Origin: a virus
Virus record (IMG/VR): IMGVR_UViG_3300025810_002202
Location: 1-38,914 of that record
Length of the DNA stretch: 38,914 nt
Strand: one strand, 5' to 3'
This document shows, one piece after another, positions 25,866-37,800 of the stretch; positions within the stretch are counted from its first letter, which is position 1; each line of letters begins with the position of its first letter. The notes under the pieces were generated by a model. The model searched no databases. It worked only from the letters and a program-made list of their open reading frames with translations, and was not told the DNA's origin. The position numbers and the translations under genes are program-made.

Positions 25866-28800
25866 CCGTTTTTTTCTATAAGAGATTGAATTAAATTTTT
25901 GAGCTCATTAATTTGCTCTTGTTGACTATTTATAAGTTTTTTCTGTTCTTCAACAATTTCATTTTGCTCTTTAAAACCCTCAATAAGAAGAGGAATTAAT
26001 TTTTCATAAGCAACAGTTTTATATTTGTCGCCTTCAGGCGCGTCATGAGCAGAATCATGAACAGCGAGTGGCGCAACTTTTTCTACTTCTGTAGATAATA
26101 CGCCGTAATCTCTACTACCAGGTGAACCAACAACGGTTTCTTCGAGATCATCTCTCCAAGTAAATTCCATACCATTAAGCTTTTTGATCTTAGTAATAGC
26201 GTCATCAATCTTAATAATATCTGTTTTTAATCGTGGATCTGAGTATGCTGTAACGTTACCAGTCGCAGTCATATTTCCATTGTTGCATTGTACGTACCAT
26301 CTCCACGAGGATGCGCTCCAACCACCAACACCAAAAACACTGTCGTGTCGTAAACCCAAATGCACTGCATAGTAGCCCCTACAATGGAAAGTTGCTAACG
26401 CACAATTATTATTATTTGTGCCACCACTATTTGTAATTTCGAATCCTTGCGCGCCGGCTGCGGATGCGATACCTGCATAATCTCCAATAGACAGCCGACC
26501 TAAATAGCTTCTACTATCAAATTGAATTTTCCATCGATTTGTCCTGGAATACTCATAGATGAGATTAGTTCTTATACTGCCTCTAACAAAGATTGGATTG
26601 GCAGATTCGCCCATGTACATTGACTGGCCGTTGTAATTGCCGTACCAGTGTTGCGCTTCCACTACGTATGCAGAAAAATCCCATCGAGGCCGGTTGCTGA
26701 CATTATTAACACATTGGACTATATTTGGCTCTAGCTTGTATATTCTTGAAGTACTATCTAAATTTATGTTGTATCCCGTATCAGCACGAGTAGTGATCGT
26801 ACCTACTCTAATAGTATCATGGAAATAAACTTGCATGGTCCCCCATCCAAGATTACGACCCATTTGAAGATAATTATTAGACGTATTGTAGTAGAAAACA
26901 GATTCAACAGATTCACTTGAATCATGGATTGCAAATTCCCAATAGTCTGCACAATTGGCTAAGATTCCAACATTAACACTAGCTGCCCATGATGATCCTT
27001 CCCAGCGATAATTTCTATCTGTGCGACCAATGTTTAAAGCACCTGGCTGTAAATTACCGGCTGCGTAGTTAGAGTTGCATATTTCACCATTGACGTATAT
27101 AGCTAGCGACGAGTCTTGTCCATTATAAGTGCCAGCAGGACGTACAAAATATCCTGTATCATAGGGATCTATAATGGATGTAGCATAGAGAAACATATTA
27201 GGCTTCGTTTGCGGAGGTGCAACGAATTCTAATTGGTTATACATCGCGATCTTATACCAAGATCTATATGGACCCCATGCACTACGCATCCACAATCCTA
27301 GAATAGGACCGCCGACCAGTTGGTATCCATAACGATTGTTACCATCGTTGTAGTGCCACGACTGCATACCTACCCAGTGCGAGGTACCGTATGGCTGATT
27401 GGGTGGGTTACTCCAAGTGTCGATAAATCCTGAACCCCAATTAGCAACAGTAGTATTAAAGTCTTGTCGACCCCAGCCCATTGCACCAGTCCAATAGTTT
27501 GTGTTACCTGTAATTGTTGGTCTATCGTGAAATCTTATGTCGTATCGGCCACCATAATAATAACGACTACGATCTGTACCCGGTAAACCAATCATAGCCC
27601 TGGTTCTCAATCCAAAACCATTGATGTTTGATAGATTTGTTAAACCTGGCTGCACTCCACCTATATACGAAGAATTATAAGGCCAAGGATCTAAAAAGTA
27701 CGTAGTGTTATTACGATCATAAAATATGGGAGCTCTCATATCGCCACTAGCTCTCCAACTACCAGAACCATCAACACCTTGACTCGAGAAAGATATCCTA
27801 TGATATGTAGTACCGTTGTTCTTTAATGAAAGATGATGGCCCCATGTAGGATTATACTCGTAAGCCAATCCATACATATTACCCCAAGGCCAACTTTCAC
27901 CAATTGTCCAAATTACTTTACCTCTAGTACCGGTCCGATTATAATCACCCATCATCCCGCCTTGATTTGTAGAAACGAGATAATTATCGAAGTAAAGTCT
28001 TCCGTTTTGGTTTGTTATATTGAACTCATTTGTACCATTAACAGTTAAATTAACTATATTTGAACCGCTACTTGGGTCAACGAAATAGGTTGAATTAGTA
28101 TCTTCAAAATACGGCGCGACCACTTTCGTGATACCTTGAATATATCCACTACCAATAAATGCAGAACGTGTACCTGTATTATTTGCGCCGTCAGTATAGA
28201 AATCTAAACCTGAACCTGCAGTTCTGAATCTTGCATTATAACCATCTTGTAATGGAGATATCCAAATAAAGTCAGTATTATTGTTGTTTTGAATTTGTAA
28301 TGCAGATGTCCAAGCAGCAGGATAGGAACCAAAATTAATTTCGCTTGTTCCATCAGACTTAATTGTAAGAGCTCTTGTATATGAACTTGTACCTCTAGTA
28401 TTTGATTTCAAATAACGGATGTTGGTTGTATCATCAGGATCTAAATAATAGTTTGCGTTAGTATCATAAAAGCGATCGGCCTGCATATACGCAAGAGAAT
28501 TAGTAACAATACCTTGAGTAGCGCCATCAGTAGCAACATATCTTAAAGATGAATGAGTAGCTTCATCATTAGACCAAAAACACGTCGCGCTAGCTAAGTC
28601 AAAAAGTACTCCTGCCGAATTTACTCCAGTGACATAGAAAAACATCGTGGTGCTCCAACTTGAAGTACCCGAAACCACCATGCATGCGTAATCTTCCCAC
28701 TTGCCAGTACCTCTTTGATCAGTTAACCAAACAAAAGTACCAGATGCTCCAATAGAATTTGAAGCCCAATTAAATTGTGCGCCGGCTGCTAATCTAGCAG

Positions 28801-31800
28801 TAAATCGACAAACAATGACTCTATTATAAGCAGTCGGCGTATTAAAATAGAAACCGCCGCGGCCTGGCGTTGAATAACCACCAGTCCAATAATATCTAAT
28901 ATATCTCTTAGATTCGTTTGGAATACTACTACTAGAGAATCTACCTCTATATACTGTACCGTTACCTGCGTTATTGTACACGCCTGTAGAATTATATCCA
29001 AATTGGAAATCTTCGTCTGGATATATTTTTCTTCCTTTGTTTACGATAAACTTAGATAAGTTTTGATAACCTATCTGATCATTGTTTGTAGAAGCCCATG
29101 ATCTTCTGCTATGGAATCCAAGATATCTTAAATATGTTTCGTCACCAGGCTCTGTCCAATAGTTTGTATCATTTCTATCAACAAATCTGCCAGCTTGTAC
29201 ATCATTCTCCATGTAAACGTTGCGATTGTTTTCCAACCACATAATTGCTACATAGTTAGCTGCGTTGCCGGCCCAGTCTCTACCAATACCATAATGAGGA
29301 TTTCCGCCGGATCCGGCAAATTGTTGAGTAGAATATCCAATACTAAAACGTGTTGCATTTGTTCCAGAAGTACCTAAGACCCATTGCTTATAATTACCGC
29401 TTGATGCAAAAGCACCATCATAAGCCAAGAATTGAAGTGTGCCCCCGTGAGTTGAATTATTAACATATGAAGAAACAATCTTAAGTTGAGGATATTGACC
29501 TCTTAAATTAATAGTCGGTCTTCTTCCTTCTTGAAGTTCGCTTTGAGTATTATTATAATAATCACCAACAAATAGACGTGGTTGATCACTTGCCGAAGTG
29601 GAAACAAAATCACTCCAGCCGGATAGAGAAATGTTACTTTGATCTGGATGAAGTATTTCTATATTTCTGAGTCGAGAAGTGCCCGCCGGATTTGCATACC
29701 AATAAGGATAGAAACTATCGTCATAGAAAGTATTTGCGCGCATAGTATTAGCGTGAACTTGATTATTTATGCGCATAGGATAGTCAGAGTAAGAATCACC
29801 TGTGGTATTAAATTTCCAAACGTCTCTTCGAAGGTAATAATCTTTAACATAGAAGTTTAAGGAACCGCGCGTCCAAGCGTTGGCTTGCCCGGAAGCTTCT
29901 TTTTTAGCAATAATACCTGCTAAAGCAACTGGGTTACCAGCACCGCTTTGCTCCCTTGAAGCAAAATCCAGTCTTACTGTTGTTTGATCACCGCCGGCGT
30001 TATTATAAAGAGCTAGCGCTGGGATAGATCCGTTTATACTAGTAGTAGTATTGTCTTGTCTAACTAACAATCTTGTTGTATATGTGCCAGGATTTCTATA
30101 AGTAGCCCCACCCCACGTATAATAACTGTTTACCCCAGAAGATGTAAATCCACCGACATTTATATAATTACTAGCTCTAAGAATATTAGTCCGCGTGTCA
30201 TTAAAGTACGAAATAAATGCAGGCGCTACGCGATATGTAGGGAATGGTTGTCCGTTTTGCGGATCAGTATCATCAACATCGAAAAAGTATGGTGCGCGCA
30301 TACTAGTTGTAGCATAAGCGGTACCACCTACATGTAATCTATAAAGGTTCGGTTCGCCAGCTTGAAGAGATAAATTGTGTACGCCTGGTCCGCCGGCATC
30401 TGCTTTGTATTGAAATAATTCTACGCCTTGTGATGTCCAATTCGGGCCAAAAATACTACTTCCATTAAATCGAAGGACCATTGAACCGCGAGAGCGATCG
30501 TCTGCCCCCCAAGCCCACACTTGATCAGCACTAGCTCCATTTGAAGCGTCTGAAAATTCTATAACAGGATCACCAGCCCAAGCCCAAGCCCTAATTCTAC
30601 CATTACCATTAGACGCGTTTTGCCAGTCTATCCAACCAGCTTCGACATCGTTGTCATCTCTTTTGATTCTAATTTGACCACGAACATTTAAACTAGTACT
30701 TGTCGCTCCGGGATCGAGATAATAAGATGATGTATCACGATCTCTAAATATATTTGCATCAATTACATCAGCAGTAATATCATCTGCTACTAAATCATCA
30801 ACTAATAAATTAGATTCGGCATTACGGCGTTTGAGCATCACACCACCGACTTCTCTAAGACCGCCTCCTCCAGCCGGGACCGCATAGTTAACTAATAAAA
30901 TTAATCTAACAAATCTACAAGCACCACCATCAGAACCGTTATAAGGCGTATGTGTTGGTGGGATTGTTGTATGACCACGGTATGTTACCCAGTTAGTATG
31001 AGTTACAACATTAGAACTAGTGACAAAGTATGTAATACCTGAATTACCAGCAATTGGATTCTTATCTTTATCGTAACGACGAACACCACAATATAATAAG
31101 CCATTAGAAGTGCCTGAAATATATCTTGCTGAAACTTCACCGTAAATAACTTCCCCAGGAGAAACTGGAATAAAATCAGAATCAAACGTTCTATATGAAG
31201 AAGTTCTTAATACATAACTACCTGCGAATGGACCGTCACTATTTTTAACATATTCACTTGTTGTTGAAGTTAAGAAATCTTCAGAACCACTTATTGATTT
31301 GGTTACTCGAGATTCAAAGTATTGTGTCATATCAAATAGAACAAGGTCTGCTCCACCTGAACCATATGCTGGATTTATCGATATGTTTTCATTTCCACCA
31401 TTAAGTAAGAAATCTGAACCAATAACGTCACCTTGGAAATAAGCATTACCATTATCGAGATCAATCGAGGCTCTTGTATTTCCATTGCCGATAAAGACAA
31501 TTTCATTTGGATTAGATGTACTAAAGTATGAACGATATGCACCAGTATTACCAGCCCAGAATATACCCCAGTTAGTAGCTGTATTCCAAATCCAATGTGA
31601 ATAATCTTGAGCAACAAGAAATTTATTTTCTTCTCCACTATAATTACTCGATGTTAAGAATCCATCTTTATAAATCCTACCTTGAATGTCTATTGCAGTT
31701 TGAGTATAAGATGCACCAAGATTTATATAATTGTTGGTATTAGCAATATCATAGAAAGTATCAGCGCTTATACTACCACTGGCTTGCGTGCGCAAGTTGC

Positions 31801-34800
31801 CGACAATATTTGTAGTGTTTGTTACTGAAGCAGCTGGCACATTTGCTTGCGAAGCTCTTGTTTGTTGACCTTGTAAAATATCTGGTGATGAATTTGGTGG
31901 GTTAACTTGAGCAGGGACAGCATTACTACCATCTATTACATTTCCAAGCGTGTTAGTTTGACCAACAGCACTGTTTAATCCTGAATTAGTCCAAGCAGTT
32001 TCTCGTGTTATACCACTAGCAGCAATATAATGAAATCTTAAATATGAATCCCACGTATTACCGTGACCTCGAATCCAAACAGCTCTATTATTGTCTATTC
32101 TAACTTGTACAGTAACGTCATTTTGAGGACCACCCATTGAATGGTGATCAACAGACACACTATTGCTATTCCAAGAGCTTGCAACAATCCTACCGGCTGC
32201 ATTACCAGAATAATTCACATCATCTTTAAAATAATACTCAACAATGGCTTTAGCGCCATTAGTATTCATTGTGAAAAGTTTAATCCACGTCCATCGAGTA
32301 GCGGGACTTAAAGATGCATTATAGAGATATGTGCCAGTTTGATACCATTCAGATTCAATTGGATTGTTTTGATTATAACCGCCTTGAATAAATGCATCAT
32401 TTGCAGCACTAACAATTTCAAGTTTATCAATTCTTGATGTAGAACTTGGGTCAACGTACCAAGAAGTTGGATTTGTCGTGTCTCTAAATATCGGAGATCG
32501 AATTTCGTTGTTAGCTAGGAAGTATCCATTTTCTGTTCTTGCTTGTTCAACTCCGTTATACATTAATCTAAGAACACTATTGCTCTCGCCATACAAAAAC
32601 CACTTATTATTTACGTCATCATATATTCCTGTAACAGTAGAATTATCATGCATGAATACTGAACGACCACCAATGCTAAAGCCTTCATACGAACCTGTAG
32701 CACCACCAGTAATTTGTAATGAACCGTAGCTTCCTGTTGGTTTATCTAATACGACACCAGTAGTTGCCAACTTAATAGTGTTCATTCTCGATTCAGATGC
32801 AGGTTCAGTAAAGTATGCATCGTTGTCTATATCTACAAATTTATATGAATGTACTTCAGGAGTGATTTCAGTTTTAGCATCAGTAGTAAGAATGCGTATA
32901 GCGTTATTTGTTGTTACGCGCCATTGGTCGTTTCCACCAAAACCCATATAAGTATTAAGATCACCATTATGACGAATATAATCATTAATATCAATTCTAT
33001 TCATGATAGATGTACCAGCAAAGTCACCATAATAGGTACTATCATCTGAATCATAAAAAGCAGGAGCGTACATTCCAGTACTTGAAGTAATAGTCCCACT
33101 AACATTAACTGGTCTATTAAAATTAAAACGATTAGCGCCAGAAGAACTACTTACAATGTCAAAATTAAACGAGTGATTTGTGGCATTGGTTTCGTCTTGA
33201 TAATATTGTAAATAACCAATAGAATCTGTTACGTATAATCTTATTCTTTGAGAAGCGCCACGACCAATATTAACAGTATTTGTAGTACCGCCACTATAAA
33301 AGTTTGCTGAATGTAATTCCGAGAGTTGAGCTGGATCTAAATAATAGCTAGGGGTTACTGAATCGTAATATCTCGGAGCATATACGTTGACTCTAAAATC
33401 TGCAGAATTATTATCTATTTGGAAGCGCTGAACGTCATTAGTTACAACTTCAAAAGTATCAGTATTGGCATTTGGAAAGCCAATGTAAGTTGTAAGATCG
33501 CCTCGATGACGAACGTAATCATCAATGTCGATTGTATTTAATTGAGAATTACCGGCCGGATCGAGGTAGTAGTCATTATTATCGTCATCATAGAATGTGC
33601 CGGCATATATGTTACCAGCCGTAAGCAAATCTTTATCATTTCTTATTTTGACTGTGTTTGCATCATCCATATAGAATCCGCCGCCTTGGCCGAATCCCAA
33701 TTCATCCATTTTTAAGAATGTTGATGTACCGGCTCCAACTACATAAGCAGCATCAGTAGCATTTAATTGCATGCTGCCTGTTTCTACATGAATTCTATTA
33801 TTAGCAATTGTATCTACTAATGGAGTATTATCGCTTGCCGTGTATGTTGTATAATATTGCCCAATGATTAAATTGCCATCATATTGAACCATCATAAGTG
33901 GAGAAAAATCAGCGTTCCAAATTTGAAAATTGTTTCCCCCTGCGGCGCCGGCAGTTCCATTCGTCAACAACATATAAATGTTGTCGTTTGCACCGCTATT
34001 TAAATCTGGGCCTGTTGAAATAGCACCGGCTTGAACACCTTCTCTTCTAAAATCAATCCATTGGTTTGATATTGTATAAGGATCGAAGTTAGGTGTTTCT
34101 CTTCTATTAAGATATAAGAGAGCGTTTCCTCCATTAGCGCCACTAATGGCGATGTTAGGATTTTCTGTACCACCATTCCAACCATAACCATTAATTGCAA
34201 TACCGCCATTTCCAGCTGTATCTAACCAACGGCTACCATCTGCGATGTTAGTAACACGTATTGATCCACCAGCCGTAAGAGAAAGAGTAGAATTATTTGG
34301 ATCTAAATAATAATCGTTATCGTCAGCGTCGTAATAAATGGGAGAATACATTGCAGTAGCAGCGGTTACATTATTTGCAGTTACGTTACCTGCAAACGTA
34401 CCATCACCAGAATTACCTTCTAATGTAATATTTCCTGCATAAATGTCAAGGTCAGTAGTTAATACTGTAGTATTAGCAGTTAAACCATTAACACCACCAA
34501 CCGTGAGATTAAATTGATCTAAATCTGGAAATTGTATAAACGTATCTGCATCGCCGTCGTGTGTAATTTCACCGACTAAACTAATGTCATTCATTCGTGA
34601 CGTTGAAGAAAAATTACCATAGTAAGTAATGTCACCGGAATCATAGAAAATTGGTGCTCTAAAAGATCCTCTTGCTTCTACATAGCTAGCATCTCTTGGA
34701 CCTCGCATTGCCCACAGCCCATTAGCACTAGCATCGTGGCCAAAGAGCGCCCATTCACCATTATTGATTTGTGATAATCCGGTCCACGTATTACCATCAG

Positions 34801-37800
34801 CGCCAACGATGCTCGTACCGCCTCCACGATATGCAAGTGACATGCCATAGGCAGACATTAAACCCGTTGATGAGTTGTGCTCAGAAAAGAATATGCGACT
34901 TGAACCTTCGCCACTTCCATCAGTGTTACCTTCGATAGATAACCATCGGCCGTCTGTATTAGTACCATTGCCCGGTATACCGAACGATAACCACCCATTT
35001 AATCGGGTAGAAGTTTTTGGATTCATGTAATAATTAATATCATCACGGTCGTAATAGATTGGTGATGTGACTGAACCATATACATCAAGGCTTTGGCCGA
35101 TCGAGGTGAATGTCATACCGATCGCGCCGGCTGTATAACCTACGTTTCCAAATTCGAATACTTGCGCATCAAGAGCAAGGGTTGTTCCTGTTCGATTGCG
35201 TATTCTACCCGTCCAAGAATTAACTGTAGTGCTATTTACTCCAAAATAAAGTGGAGAGCTACCACGAATTGATAATGGTCCACTAATATCTAGCGTAGAA
35301 TCAGTAGCTGTGACACCAGCTGCAACATTAAGAGACAGTGTATTGAAATAAGATCTAGATGCAAAATCACCGTAATAGTTTATGTTGTCTGAATCATAAT
35401 AAATGGGAGAATACATTGCTGTGATGGCTGTAAGATTGTTTGCAATTACATCACCTGAGAATGTACCGTCGACTGCTTCAAAATTTAAATCAGTACTTAA
35501 TACTGTAGTATTAGCAGTTAAAGCGTTAACACCACCGACAGTTAAATTAAATACGTCATTTGAAGGGAAATTAATATTAGTATCTGCATCACCATCGTGT
35601 GTAATGATACCAACTAAATTAATGTTATTCAATCTAGAAGTAGAATTTGGATCTACAAGAAACGTATTATCATTTGAATCTATGAACTGAGCAAATGATG
35701 CGGTTTCATCACCACCATAGCCAGAAATATTTCCGTCAAATTTTACGGGTTTATCAAAATAGTGCTGAGGTCTATCCGTTTGGAAATGATTATAACTTGT
35801 ATTCTTTGGACCAATATCCAAATAACCTGATGGCGTTTGAAATCTATGCGAATTGCTTGTTGCTGGATCCCAATAAAAGTCAGTACTAACACTATCTCTG
35901 AAAAGTGGAGCTCTGAATTCGTTTGTTGCTTCAACAAAAGTTGTTGCAACTTTCAATCTTTCTCCGCTTGCTGTATAAACTGAGAAAGTATCTGATGCTG
36001 AGAAATTAATATACGTATCACTTTCTGAATCGTTTTGAATCTTGCCAACTAAAAGAATATTATTGAATCTAGAATTTTGAGATAAAACGGCTGAGTATGC
36101 AAGATTGTTTGCGTCATAATACGAATCAGCCCTCATTTGATTTCGAGCTTCTACAAAAGTATTATTAATTTCTAATTGTTCTGTTCCTCCAGTTTGTAGA
36201 CTAATGTTGTCTGTAGTAAATTGGAGTTTAGTGTCAATATCGCCATTGTGATATAAATCATCATCTATACCAATAGAGTGCATTGTAGAATTTTGATTTG
36301 GATCTACAATATAAGTTGGACTATCAACATCTATAAATCTCTTACCTGTAACATCACCAGAAAAACTTGCATTATTAGCAGTTACGTCTCCAGTAATATC
36401 GACATCACCGGCAAAAGTAGCATTATTAGCAGTTAAATCACCGGTTAAATTAACGTCAACCCCAGTGACTGTTCCATCAAAGTCTGCAGAATTAAATTGA
36501 GACGCGCCGGCTGGATCTACAAGATACGTGTTATTATCTGAATCAATTAATCTTGGCGCATAAAGATCTACTTTAACATCAACTCTCGTGTTTTGAATGA
36601 GAATTCGTTCTGCATTATTTGTATAAAACGTAATTTGTTCGTTATTAGGAAATCCAAAGTAAGTTCCAAGATCACCACGATGACGAACGTAATTATCAAT
36701 ACGAATTTGATTCATTTCAGAATCTGAATTTGGATCTATAACATAATTGTTATCATCTGCATCAATAAATCTTTGCCCAATAACATCAGTACCAGCAGTA
36801 ACAGTAGTACCGGCAATTACAACGCCACCAGATTGTACAGTGTTATCTGCCCAGACCACATTATTAGCGTATACACTACCACCAGCAATAAGATTACCTT
36901 GGCCAAAAATATCACCTTGAGGAACAATCCAATTATCATTGGTGTCTGAATAAGCTACATAAACTAATCCTGAATTTAAAAAGCCAATAACACCATTAGT
37001 GCCGGCCATAACTCTATCTGTGCCAGCACCATTCATCGAAATTTGTGCAAAGCCTGAACCATTACCTACAGTTAATATTTTTTCAATCGTAATATTACCA
37101 GCCGCGGTGTCATCTACGTCTGATCTTAAAAATTGAGATGCCTCTAATCCGTCAACTGTATCTGCATCGAAACCATTACCAGAACCTTCATCAGCTGTAG
37201 TAATAATTCTACCCAAATCTGAACCAGCTGAAATAAGTTTCCACCAATCGTTTGGTTCATCCCAGATAAGAGAAGAGTTAGAAAGAGTTCCACGCTCTAT
37301 TTCAATACCAGCATTTTCTGTCGGAGAACTACCAGTATAATTGCTATTCAATAAAATAATATTATCAGCAATATTAACTTCTTCGGTATTGACAGTTGTT
37401 GTATTTCCTGATACAGTAAGATCGCCGGTAATAATAAGACTACCGAACATCGTATCATCTTGATCTGAACGTAAAAATTGTGTTGAGTCTAATCCATCAA
37501 GAGTGTCTGCATCAATTGCAGAGTTTGATGTAAGAATTTCATCATCATTATAACGTAGAGTATATGGGCCTTGAGAAACAAAATCAAGATCACCGTCGGA
37601 TTGTAATTGTAAATTCCAACGTCCATTGCCGTTTTGTCTGAAGTCAAGAGCTGTTCTTGTATTAGAATCAGAATCGAGAACAACATTTTGTCCAGCAATA
37701 TCGAAATGAGCCCAACCACTGACGTCTAAACCACCAGTGATAGTAACTGCTTGCTGACCGCCCGTTATGTTATTTGATGTAATATCTGTAAGATTTACGA

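Larger units (their letters stand above)
26730..36810 (-). repeat. About 25 degenerate YYLDP-type coding repeats of the fibre shaft
   Basis: Units follow the pattern F-Y/I-D-x-D-N-x-x-YYLDPxxxSxLNxIxI, for example NNTYLVDPAGASQFNSADF and NNDYYLDPAGNSQLNTIDI. Spacing varies from about 60 to over 250 residues because other segments are inserted between the units. Some units read YYGDF in place of YYLDP. Confidence 0.8.
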
